Assembly: GCF_965638725.1 (NCBI RefSeq)
Contig: NC_134950.1
Coordinates: forward strand, 164,958,853 to 165,022,852
Reading direction: 5' to 3'
DNA: 64,000 bases
Source of the DNA: Aptenodytes patagonicus
Taxonomy: Eukaryota; Chordata; Aves; Sphenisciformes; Spheniscidae
Numbering within the stretch: position 1 is the stretch's first letter; the number at the start of each line of letters is the position of its first letter. The notes under the pieces were generated by a model that ran no database searches, had not been told where the DNA came from, and worked only from the letters and a program-made list of their open reading frames with translations. The position numbers and the translations under genes were made by a program. Below, piece after piece: positions 47,701 to 58,790 of this stretch.

Positions 47701-50700
47701 TAACTGATTTGGCTTTATCAAAGTCAGTTGTAGGTAAAACTGGGCTCTGAATCTTTTGCTTCGTCATTGGACGGCTAGGCCTAACGGAGATCTGAAGGGT
47801 TAACAGCACAACTGCTAGTCCCCTTTGTATTTATCTGTATGACCATAAGTAATGCATATTTTGAGCAATTGCATCCAAAATGAACAGATCTGTGAGAGGA
47901 GATGGATCACTTACAGAGCAGAACAGGAAGAGCCTGCAGCTGTCTTCCAAAAGCATGGGGTGGTTATTTTCTAGGTCCTAGTGCCGTTCCCAGCATATCC
48001 TGAAGCTCGAACACTTAATCAGCATGATTATCATCACACAAATGCTGCCAGAGAGTTTGATTTGCACATTTACTTTTTTACTAAATGAATAACCTTTCCA
48101 AAACCTCGTGATGTTTGAGCCTCTGTCGTAATTCTTCTGAATTTTGGACGGCTTTCCTGCCTGCTTGGGTTTTGGCGCTTGTGTAAAGAGGTGTAATAAG
48201 AAAAGTTATTCACAGGAGAGTCTAAGATAAAGCAGGCAGCTCAGCCTGATTTAGCTAAGGCCTCATCCTCCTGAGGCTGCAGCCTGGCCATGGTGTGAGC
48301 AGATGCAGCAGCTTCTCTTGCTATTTCAGGGGGAACTGTATCTGCTTAGAATAGGGGAGGGATTTTATTCCAGGCGAGCAGATGTTTTGTCAAAGTGGTG
48401 TAAACTGCAGGGAACTGTGCTGGGTCTGTATATTTTCATTGTCCTTGGATCTCAGTGGGTGCATCGCTGCTGCCTTGCGACAGCTTTCCTCGTTGGCATG
48501 CTCAAGGCCAAATTCTCCGGGAGCCTGCCCTGGCTTGGCCCCAGAAGGTCCCTGCTGTCGTGACAACAGCCCAGGCTGAGATTTATGGGGGTATCTCAGA
48601 AGCACCCTCCCTTTCATCAGTCTCAAAGCACCTCTTTGGGCGCAGTGAACAACTAACAACCAGTGGGTGACTCGGCTAAGCCTCCTGGTCTTGGTTTCAT
48701 AGCACAGGCTTTCTTTGCCCCTTTTTGGAAGTGGGATGGGGAAGACCAGCTGCCCTACACCTCCAGAAGCAGTGCCGAGCCCCAGGTCACTCCAGTGCTT
48801 TACGCTCACACCTTCCTAGAGCTCCATCTCTGCCGTAAGGGCTCCACAAGGCATGTATAAGTGCCTGTGCCTTTTTTCTTTGCCTCAGCTTTCAATTTAT
48901 GCTTGAATGCCACCAGAATATAGCACCAAGCCTTCTAAGGAGCCCAGGGTCCTCTCCCTCCCTTTACAGCCTTGGTTCTTGGCTTCTCCTCTGAATCACA
49001 AAATGTCCCTTTCCCCGCAGCCAACTCACTGCTCTTTCTCCTGTTTCTTCTCCATTTCTCTCCCTCTTTCTCTTAAATAGTTGGCAGGAGGCCCTTTCTT
49101 TCATAACTTCCAGTCATTTTTGCCAGGTGACCCTGTGAGTAATCTCCCCCAACAAATAAGCAAAGGCCTGGTTAAAAGACCACTTCTGGCAGAAAGAATA
49201 TTCTTCTTTTGAACCCCCTCATTATTCTCTTCAGTGGGTCTCTCAGGCAAACAACACGAAATCTGGATCATCCGTGTACCCAGACCAGACACAGCTCTGT
49301 GGCACATGCACGCGGTTCTTATTTCCCACCCCAGTGAACAGCTCTGGGAAGAAGTTAACCTCTTGAGGCCAGGAAAAAGGCAGCAGAAGACTTAATAGCT
49401 TCAGTGATTCACACATGATGTTCCATAAAGTGGCACGGCAATTGCCTTTATTCCCCAGAGCTGTGCACACCAATTATTATTATTTTTTTGGTCAAGTTTC
49501 ACCCAACAGGCATTTTAAATGTCACAGTTTATATCCTAGATGAATTTCACTTGCGAGTGTTGTTGCTAAGACAGACCATATTGTGGCATCAATTTTTAAT
49601 CAGGCTGTTCCCTCAAACTCAACAGGGAGTTCTGCCTGAGATCTGCTGGTGGTATAAATCAAGAAGTTGTGCTGTTAGCATTTTTTATTACTCACTTTAT
49701 GCCTCTCCATGAAAAAGAAGGAAGATAAAAGAAGCGAGAGAGAGTTTAACAGAAAAATTAACTAAATATTGCACCCTTTCTGATGAAATCTTTCTACTTT
49801 ACATCCATGAAAGTGCAGCATCAGCCCCCCTTGGAATTCAGTTTGTTTTTCCTCCTGGTCTTTAGATGTTTGAGTTTGGTACTCCTGGCATTTGCCTGGC
49901 AAGGAGCTGGATTCTTGACCCCGAATTCTGGTGTGTGGACCATGTGTAGGCTGGGGAATCAGACTGCTCCTCTGCCATTGTCTTTCTGACTATGTCATGC
50001 CGGTATCTGCTCCATTTTCCAGGACAAAGAACACTCCCTGAATCTCCCGGCCCCACCTAACCCTTTGCTCTGGACGTGGTTCAAGTCCGCACAGAGTGTA
50101 TCAGTGCATTGTTTTCATGGGCAGCTGGAAAACCTCAGGAATGAATGGAAACAGGCGGTTACAGACCAGCTAAATTGCGCTCTCTCCTCTTGACAGAAAA
50201 GGACTCCAGTCGGGGTGCCTTCCTAAAACAAGAATGGGACGAACACTATGGCAAACTTGATGGGGGAGGGAAAAAGGAGAACAGAGATGAGGAAAGATTT
50301 ATTCACCAAACAAGCCGTGGGGTATGCTGGGGAAGTGAAAGCAGACTGACATCCTGCTACCTTATCTGTCATGCTGGTATCAGTGCACGGCATCAGGCTT
50401 CCTCACGCTACTCCACAGCTGCCATTTTGTGCCTCCTCAACAGAACATCAGTCACTATCAAGACTTTCGCACTTTCATTGCAACACTGATTTCAGTAGGA
50501 TTTTGCTTGGCAATGGCACTGTGGGCGTGATGAGGCTGCTGCAGCGCATTCCAGCTCTATTCAGCCCAACAGCAACAAGTAAGAGAGACAGACCGTGCCC
50601 ACTGGTGAGCCCAAACTCACGCAAATCATGGATCACATTATTTCTGGTGGCTAGAGGTGGAGGTCGTTGCAGCACACAGTTTCCCTGAGCAAACCTACAT

Positions 50701-50750
50701 TGGATCAGGTAGAAGTAAAATCCAGTCCTAAGGGTGAGAGTATTTGAGAA
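44773..50750. other. Intergenic CRYGN-WDR86, second part
   Basis: No gene recognised. It contains an (AAT)n microsatellite at 45998-46023 and AAT/AAC-rich low-complexity DNA near 46750-46797. Open frames near 48.3-48.9 kb overlap on both strands without recognisable homology. Confidence 0.7.
45998..46023 (+). repeat. (AAT)n microsatellite
   Basis: Between eight and nine uninterrupted AAT units. It is likely to be length-polymorphic. Confidence 0.93.
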
Positions 50751-50819
50751 GGCAGAACCACATTTCTTGTGATGGCAGAGCCACATTTCTTGTGATGGCA
50801 GAGCCACATTTCTTGTGAG
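50751..50819. repeat. 23-bp tandem repeat, three copies
   Basis: Units start at 50751, 50774 and 50797 and read GGCAGAGCCACATTTCTTGT plus GAT. The first copy has AACC for AGCC and the third ends GAG. It gives a repetitive but unsupported reading frame on the - strand. Confidence 0.93.
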
Positions 50820-53379
50820 GTCCAAGAAAAAAGCACCTTATAAATAGCATAAAGAAGTGCCAAAAAAAGAAAAGAAAAGGTGCATCACGTGAATATTTTC
50901 CCCATGAATCCCACCTGGGATGCTGCATTGGAGCAGCTCAAAGTTCAGAGGTACTAGTAATCCTCACGGTAGGCTGAATGCTTACTCTGGTGTCCTCTTT
51001 ACCAAGTATCACTGGGGCATTTGGTAGAGAGAAACAATTAACAGCATTGGCTCTAAACAAGCTCTGGCAGAGACACAGAAGAGAGCAGAAGCTTTGACAT
51101 CCCCTGGGATGGTACTACTTGCTCCCACCAACAGCAACACTTGTCTAAGCTCTTCCCTGCCCTTCTAAGACCTCCTGGAACAGCTTTGCAATTCCTGCGG
51201 TACCTGTGTCAGGAGCAGGGGCGGTCTGGCCCTGAAAGCCTGGTACAAAGCTCAGTCAAGGCTTTAGAAGATTATTCTGTTTCAGTCAGTGGGTTTTTTA
51301 TCAGTTGTTTTCATAACTCTCTTAGCAGTGATGAGCTCTACAAGATCATGAACGTTCCCCCCTTACCTAAGGTAGCATAGCTATTTGGCTCTACTAACAA
51401 CAAGGCAGGCAAACAACTGAGAAATATTCCAGAGGCCAGATGTGAATGCAATTGTTAAAATACTGCCTAGGTCACTGGTTGCAACTTCAGCATTTTTAGA
51501 AATTTGTTTTTGTACCAATGTCAAAGGCACTGGGGCTCTCTGCTTGCATCAGTACAAATCTGGATTAATGCAGTTAAAGCCAGCAGAGTTGTATCCGTGC
51601 AAAATCAGTTAAAATGGGCTCAGTATCAGACTCAGAAAGTTACCCTTGTGTCACTTAGTAAGACATATTTCTTTTGGCTTCCATTTAGATTTGGTCCTTA
51701 AGGAGCCTGTCATAAGAGATATATGGTCTGGGCAAGAGGCCAACTTACTGTCTGGAAGAAACAGCAGGGCTCCCATCGAAGTAGGGAACAGGGTAAAATG
51801 AGCTTTTGACTATTATTTTGTAATTTTGTAAATATTTGTAATTTTGAATTATGCAGTAAAGTTCCCACTATACGGTGACATGATGGAAGGGCCTTGTCAT
51901 CTCTAGACTATGCGAGGGGGAAGCTGTTTACAGTAATCTTTGAAACAGCTGCCATGAGATCTTACACTTCTTGGCATGTAGCATCTTAAAAATTTCTAGG
52001 AAATTGCATCTGCTTTCTTAGCCAGAGAGATAAGATGCCTTCACAGCAGTGTTTTTTAAGCTATTGGTTCATCACAGCAAAAAGTTAACGCAATCCCCAC
52101 CCCCACCCCCTCCGAGTTCATGGCTAAACTCCCATTGCCACCAGGGACCGATATTTGGGTTAGGTACTAAGACCCCATTTGTATCAACCAGCAATATTAC
52201 CATCACCTAACCATTCATTCGGTCATTGAATACCACTTGATTTTTTCAGATCCCAGACTTTCAGACTCCTGACGTTGATCAGGAGTAGTCCATCCACCTA
52301 GGTAAAGCAGCAGTGGACAGCACAGATGTACACGGGTTTTGCAGACAGGTATGCTTGTTACAGCAGTATAGGAAACCTAGAAAACCAAATATTTTCAAAA
52401 AGAACTGGTTTGGAAACAGGGCTTCAGATCTGATAAAAAAACAAAAGAACTTTGTAGATGTTTACAGGAAACCCTAGGGTACATGACAGTTTCCAGCCAT
52501 CGTTTGTCCTGTAGGGGAAATTTGCTAAATGTTTATACCCAAGCTAGACTTCTGAGCACTCCAGGACGTTTTAAACTGCAAAGGATCCATACTTATATGA
52601 GGAAAGGAAGAACTGTGTTGCCTGTAAAAGAGGCCAGTTGCAGAGGGGTCAGAAGGAACTGCAATGCTGACTTAAGTCATGAAGCTTGGGTCTGAAGTCT
52701 GAAAGGATAACTTCAGATGGTGTGCAGAACTGCACATACAGGCATTCTGCCCAGAGCCTCTGAAGGCTTTTGGATGACCCTGGGAGAATGCATGAAATTC
52801 CAGAGTAGGCAGATGGGGAGGGTCTATACGCCTTCCAAAACAGTTTTTGGTGTTTCCTAATACAATTGCCAATACTACCGTTGTCTGTGTACCTCTACAT
52901 GTGCTTCTCCAGTCCTATTCCCAGGGGTGCCTCACACACTGGTGCTCTACGGGTTAGGGTTTTGTGAAGCCTGGTTCTGCACTCCAGCTACGAACTGACA
53001 CTGTGTTAGGCATCACAGTGAGCGGTGTGGGCACATACCATCCCTCCTGCGCTGCCTACATGGGAAGAGAGCCTCAGCTCGCAGGTGGAAGGGAACCATG
53101 GTGTACTCCAACAGGTCTTCTAATCTGGGTGGCAAAAGAGCATGTGGTCTCATGTGTAGACACTACTATGACAAGAAGACTGCATCTGGTCCGTGGATCA
53201 AACCAACCCTTACTTTCAAATAGGCCCCAAGCTATATTACACACAGCCTAGACATAATGCATGGTCACAGCCTTCCCCTGCACTGTGACCGGGGTGCAAA
53301 GCCCCACATGGATCTAGAGCTACACGGTGGTCTACAATAAATTTTGAGGGCTGGCAAGGTCCCACTGGTATGAATTGTT
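50820..53379. other. Intergenic CRYGN-WDR86, third part
   Basis: Nothing recognisable was seen apart from short low-complexity runs. No splice-supported open frames. Confidence 0.7.
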
Positions 53380-53490
53380 AGGGAATTTCTTTGTTAAATG
53401 CTTGGCTGCAACAGCATCCTGTGGCAATGAGTTCCACAGGCTGATTACACGTTGCCTAAAAGGTATTTCCTTTCAGAATTGCGAATTATC
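53380..53490 (-). mobile_element. Ancient LINE ORF2 C-terminal remnant (CR1/L3-like)
   Basis: Read on the - strand, one frame gives KEIPFRQRVISLWNSLPQDA followed by VAAKHL. This matches the ORF2 tail pattern FxxRVxxxWNxLPxEVVxAxSL of CR1/L3-type LINEs; the younger CR1 copies in this window show the equivalent [20 protein letters not shown]. Similarity may continue to about 53540 but decays. It is older and more diverged than the CR1 copies at 25.7 and 44.2 kb. Confidence 0.6.
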
Positions 53491-53809
53491 TGGCTTCCGT
53501 TGACTTGCCCTCATACTTGTGGCATCGGGCTGGGAAATCAAGACATTTTATCCTACAAAGCTATGCTGTGGCATTTTAACACAAAGCTCTGTGCCCATCT
53601 TTTAGCTGAAGTATGGCTCTGCCAGGAAAAGTTGAATGTTGCTGTTACTGAACTTACCAAAGGATGGAGGGAAGAGAAGGAGAGGGCAGTTTCTCCCCTC
53701 CCTTTGAGCATTAGCACTTGCTGGATCTGTGGAGCAGGGCCTGGTCATGTACTATTCAAGAAACTGTGCTGACTTCTGCTCCCCCATCCTCACTTCAGAG
53801 TAAGGCTAC

Positions 53810-54030
53810 ATCTGCTCGAGTTTTGATAACTAAATCCATGTAAAATCAATCTGCCTTCACCAATGCCAACTCTTAATGTAAGTGAAGCTACTTAGACATT
53901 GATAATGTTTTGAATTAAATCAAACCAGTAGAAGCTACATTTAAATCTATTTAAGGTTCAATTTTATTTACATTGTACCAGTGTAACTGGATTGATTTTT
54001 AAATCAAATTTAACCCTACCAAGGCAATTT
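53810..54030. mobile_element. Possible ancient DNA-transposon remnant
   Basis: An AT-rich 220-bp block with TAAATC/GATTTA-type words repeated in both orientations, including TAAAATCAATC near the left end and GATTGATTTTTAAATC near the right. Weakly inverted ends are apparent. The pattern resembles degraded hAT-type elements, but no clear terminal inverted repeat or target duplication can be fixed. Confidence 0.25.
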
Positions 54031-56959
54031 TCTTAGCATAGACTAGGTTCGCTCAGTGAGGAACCTTGCCTCTGGAGACACCATGTAACATGCTTTTGAG
54101 GCCAACAGTTCTCATCGACTATAACGATGTGGTTGATTCAAAAAAACACAAGGCTGGATGTCAGTGCAGGATATGCCACTATCGATCTTCCGGGCCCCTG
54201 ACAGTAGTTTTAAGAGAGCTAGCTGGCTTTTGCAATTTTCTGAGGTGAAGAAAGAGGATATACTTAATTATCAGCAATTCTGACAGTGATTGGGGTTGAC
54301 AGCCTGAAGCAGAGCAATAGGATGAAAGTGAAAAGACACTGGCAGCCAGAAAGGTCCTTCTGTAGGAATGCGGAAGGGTTGGGATGATGGAAGGGGTTAA
54401 TTCTCTAAGAAAGATAATTGGCATTGCTGCACACTTTATTCTTTTGTTTTTGGTCGGGTGAGTGGAGCTCTCTGTGCTGACTTCTTTGGGGCGTTATTGG
54501 CTCTGCTTCTTTGACAGAACAAAAGAGCCTTTGTTGTCCATCAAAGACCATTGCAATCCATCCAGATACCCAAGGCCCCAGAAGGGGGAGGTGAACATGG
54601 AGGAGCTGCCTGTGTTCCTTCCCCCACAAACAGCATCAATAAAATTATTGAAATCATTTGCATCATTATTGAAATCTTTTCAAGGGAAATGTTCTTCAGC
54701 ATTTACATCAGTGCAGTTACTGATGTAAATGCTGACTTAAATAAGACTTCCAGCAGGGCTGCTGTATGTCTGAAGGTCTGTCAAGCGAGTCTAAACACAA
54801 ATAATTTGGGATGAAGTTGCTCATAGAGGCTTTTGCGCCCGACCATTACTGTCTTGGGGGGGGATTTAAGAAGTGTCCCTGCACTGTACTGTCGATGGAT
54901 CAGAGATGTGAGAACAGGCTGAACCTGTGGTGGAATGAAGGTCCCAATTCATTCTACTTAATGGAAGAGAATTAGGAACCTCCTGATGTTGGACCCCTGG
55001 CATAGTCCGTGGTGAAGGATAGAGGCACCCCTCTCCCCTTCCAAAAGACAATGTAGCTGATCTAAACTCCACATCCTTAGTTTACTCCTGGTGACTGCAA
55101 TAGAGTTTAAACTTGGCTCCAAACTTAGTAACAGCCACTGGATCCCGCAAATCATGTACTATGAATCTAGCCATAAACACCTAGATGTCTTCTCAAGGTT
55201 TTATATTTATCTGGATGTTATAGGAGCAGCTCATGCATCTGTGTATGTACATATCTGTATTTATGTACATAGCTAAGAGAAAATTGTTGGAGAATGACAA
55301 CATTGTCATTGTCATTGTATACCAGCAACCCTCAGTTTTGTGCTTGCGCATCCTCAGGTGTTTGGATGAAGGAAGGTTCATTGCAGGATTTGGGCCCTCA
55401 GGAGCAAGATCAAACAGCAGATAACTTTCTTTTGCTTTCCTCATGGCATTACAATTAAAAAAAGGAGAATACAGATGTAATAAAGAAAAATTATCTAAAA
55501 TTCAGGCAGGTAAAACCAATAGAAAAAGAATATTAAAAAACCCTCAAGAAAATGAATAAATATTGATGAAAATATTCAAAAGCCCAGATGCTTTCATCAG
55601 TCACCATAGGAGGGAAATATTAATTTGAAATAACCATAAAAAATCTTGAAAAGACTTTTAAAAAGGGAGGAAAGGAACAGCACACCTTCTGATTCCACAG
55701 GCTCCCACAGCCGATGCACAGCTGAGGTCTGGCCAAGGGTTTCCCCTCTAGCTCAGCCTCCCCTGGAGATTTAAACTGCGTGTGTTTAAAACACACATAC
55801 CTGCCTCAAACCTAACAAAACACCCCTTCCGTCTGAATTTTCCATTGCGTTCACATCACAGCAGCGTAGGAAAATAAAAAGGAGTGCTAATCTATCCTAC
55901 AGTTTCCCGAACAAGGACTCCGGGCAGGGCTTTGTGAGTGGATTTGACAGATGTACGAGCAGATGGTGAGGGACACTCCCTGAGAGCAGCCGATTCCCAG
56001 GCCTCCATGTCCAAAAAAATATCTTTCCACGGATAATGTGATTTTCAGAGGGAAGAAATCCAGTGCTCACGTCTCACACCAAAAGTTCTCAGTCATTTCT
56101 TGGATGCGCAGGGGTTGTATGGAAATGCTTGTCTTCAGAAAAGAGCTTGCTGGTGATGATATGTCATGGGGCTCGACCTGACCCTCGCAAAACCCGAATT
56201 TGCAGCCTGACAGCTCTGTCTTGCAAGCTTCTCCATGGTTGCATGGCTACAACCAGCACCTGAATCGGGATCACCTCGTGTTTGCATTGGGTGTGACATT
56301 TTAGGCCTGTTTTGCTTCTGCCAGAATGCACTGTGCAAAATAACATATCCTGTGAAGTATCCATTTAATGCATGCATTTCTGTACAGCCTACGCACTGAA
56401 ATACATCGTGCCGGAGCAGGGCTGATGCCTTGCTAAATGTCTGCGAGCGCCTGGTGAACCCCTATACTGAACATGGTGGTGTGAAATGGAACAGATGGGC
56501 TCGTTTTGAGGCTGGTGGTTTGACACAGAAGGGTACTTTTCTGATCAAATGGGGTGGGAGCCGGAAGAAGCGGGTTTCGTGATTTATCCTACCACTGCCA
56601 GCATGTTTTTAGCAGCAAATTAGCTGCAGATCCCCATTTCTTATGGGGGGGATCCATGTCAGACCCTGCTGCTGCCTTGCTGGGGGCTCTCGACCTCCCC
56701 ATGTCACTTTTCTCTGCCTGGTGGATTTATCCTTTGGACGTTTAACTACACCACGGTGGGACAGGACCCTTTCAGCCCATGTTTCGCACAGCTCCCCAGG
56801 CAGCGGAGCCCCGCTTTAGAGCAGCTCCACCCCGACATGTCGGAGCCCTTGGCCAGGTGGTTTGGGGCAGCACAAAGCCGGGGGCCCTGCCACCAGCCCA
56901 GCCCATGGTGCACCAGGGGTGGATGAGGCGAGGGGCCGCATTAACAAGAAATGGTTCAA
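54031..56959. other. Intergenic upstream of WDR86
   Basis: No gene recognised. It contains the perfect inverted repeat at 54696-54735 and a 21-bp local duplication around ATTATTGAAATC (about 54645-54678). From about 56.5 kb the GC content rises toward the CpG island. Confidence 0.7.
54696..54735. repeat. 17-bp perfect inverted repeat, 6-nt loop
   Basis: TCAGCATTTACATCAGT (54696-54712), then GCAGTT, then the exact reverse complement ACTGATGTAAATGCTGA (54719-54735). The stem does not extend beyond the arms. It is strong enough for a cruciform or RNA hairpin, but the function is unknown. Confidence 0.9.
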
Positions 56960-58170
56960 AAAGCTTCGGGTAGGTGCAGAGCGAGACAGGGGGTTTGGGG
57001 CTCCGGCGGGGGGGCTCCTGAGGAGAAGTTTGGTGGGAACTGGCCCTGGGAGGGGGCCGAGAGGAGGAACAAAAGGCGATGGCTTCCCTCAGAGCCAGCC
57101 CCCAGCTCGGCAGCACAAGCGTCTGTGTCCCCCCGGGAGGCACCGGCCTGAGGAGCCGGGGAGGAAATGCGGCTGCCTGCCGGGGAGCCCGCCGCGGGGC
57201 CGGTGCCCCTGGGGGGTGCCCTGAGGCGGCGGGGCTGGCGCAGCCGCGCCGCGGAGCCGGCAGGCAGTCTGAGGGGGCGAAACGTGCCGCAGGAAGCGCT
57301 GCCTCCCCCCGAGGACAAGCCTGGGGACTCCGCTGGGGATGTGGGGTTGTTGTCGGGTTGTTTTGGTTGTAGTGCGGTTATTAAAGGGTCCCCAGCCGGG
57401 AAAGACCCTCCCGCCCCTCAACTCTTCCCCTCTCACCGCCGGGTGATTGAAATGAGGTAAGGGGCGGCTTCAGCCCTGGGGAGGCGGGCGGCGAGAGGGG
57501 TGGGGGATGCCTCTTTCCCCCGAAAAGGGGGGTTGCTGCGGGGCGAGGCCGTCCCGGAGGGGTAGAGCTGCCGGGCACCTCCCGGGAGGACAAGGCGGGG
57601 AGCGGTAGCACCGAGGAAGCGGCGCGGGCGGGGGGAGGCCGCGGCTTCTCGCCCCGGGGAGGGGGCTGCCGCGGTTGGAAGCGGCTGTAACATGGAGGGG
57701 GAGGTAATGGAAGGAGGGCCGGCGCTGGGGGTAGGGAACCGCCCCGAGGTGGCCGGAGGGGGGCACGGCGGCGGCGGCGGGGCGCCCGCCTCGGCCCGGC
57801 GGCTGGGGCGGAGGGGAGCCCTTCCCGCCTCCCCGCAGGGCGGAGGCGGCGGGGGGGATCCCGCGCTCGGCCCGGCGCTGGCTCCGGACCCCCGGCGGGA
57901 GGAGGCTCCCCCTCCCCGGAGGGTGAGTGCGGGATCGTCCTGCCGGAGACGAGCCCCGCGCCTCCACCCGGGGCCGCGTCCGGGGCGATGAGTAAGTGCC
58001 GAGGGCGGAGATGCCGTGGGGCCGTGTGGGAGGGATGGCGGCAGCCCGGGGCGGGGAGGGCTGGGGGCCGCTGAGGTGATCCTGCGGCGGCCGGGGGAGG
58101 GGGCATGCGGCCCCTCGGGGCGCTGGGGGCCGCCTGAGGCTGGGCTTCCCTCTTTCGGAGGCGTCGCCTC
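56960..58170 (+). promoter_or_regulatory. WDR86: CpG island, probable WDR86 promoter and noncoding first exon
   Basis: About 1.2 kb of very GC- and CpG-rich DNA with many G-box/Sp1-like GGGCGG and CCGCCC words, immediately upstream of WDR86. Good splice donors on + are CGATGA/GTAAGT (intron from 57992) and AGG/GTGAGT (intron from 57924). Either could end a noncoding first exon joined to the acceptor CTGTGCAG at 58492. CpG-island promoters are often bidirectional, and an antisense RNA is annotated at human WDR86 (from memory). Long open frames on both strands follow from the scarcity of stop codons in GC-rich DNA. Confidence 0.75.
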
Positions 58171-58492
58171 TTTAGCGTGCCCCAAGTTAGCCTTGAGATT
58201 GCTTGAAAAGAAGCAGCGTGCTGGCAGCCTCAGCGCAGGGCACCAGGTAGCGGTACCGCCGCCGTCCAGGTTGGGTCCTGTCCAAGGGGCTGGATGTACC
58301 TCTGTGCCCATGGAGAAGGCACACCAGTGAGCGTGTGGTTGAAAGGCTGTCTTCCGCGGTAGGGCTTCGGTTCCTGTGGATAAAGGGGCACTCGATGGCT
58401 TCAGCTCATCCTGACTGAGAAAGTGATGTATCCACGAGGGAGATGAAATGATTTAATGTGCCCTCCTCTTCCTCCTCTGTGTCCCTGTGCAG

Positions 58493-58627
58493 GAGTCTGG
58501 ACTACCCTCATGATTTTTCAGAGCTGAGGTAATGGCTGAAGTTGGTCGGTGGGAGACGGCTGGAGGCCCAGAGCACGGTCTGCCTATGATCTGACCCGCA
58601 GCCTCTGCCTTCGCTGGGACCAGCAGG
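58493..58627 (+). other. WDR86: WDR86 5' UTR segment with two upstream ORFs
   Basis: A strong acceptor (pyrimidine tract, then CTGTGCAG ending at 58492) precedes 135 nt of probable 5' UTR. Two upstream ATGs are present: 58510, a five-codon ORF ending 58527, and 58532, a 20-codon ORF ending 58594. Both terminate before the main ATG. They could reduce translation if the UTR is used as drawn. Confidence 0.5.
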
Positions 58628-58790
58628 ATGGGGAACAGTGGCTCAGCTGTGAAGGTCTGCACAGATCACCAAGGAGGCATCAACTGGCTGAGCCTGAGCC
58701 CGGATGGGCAGCGCCTGCTCACGGGTAGTGAGGATGGCACTGCGCGGCTCTGGAGCACTGCCGACAGCCAGTGCCATGGCCACTTCCAAG
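58628..58790 (+). CDS. WDR86: WDR86 coding exon 1
   Basis: Encodes residues 1-54, MGNSGSAVKVCTDHQGGINW through TADSQCHGHFQ, plus one base of Gly55. The donor is CAAG/GTACAA. The reading frame stays open past the donor to 58990, but that part is intron. Confidence 0.94.

Noticed and set aside
57692..57991. 99-codon + strand frame starting MEGEVMEGG
   Set aside because: Ends exactly at a splice donor and lies in the CpG island; low-complexity Gly/Pro/Ala sequence. More likely a noncoding first exon.
57433..58311. 292-codon open frame on the - strand of the CpG island (with a 241-codon frame overlapping at 57381-58106)
   Set aside because: Pro/Ala/Arg-rich composition, overlapping frames on both strands and lack of any domain indicate stop-poor GC-rich promoter DNA rather than a gene.
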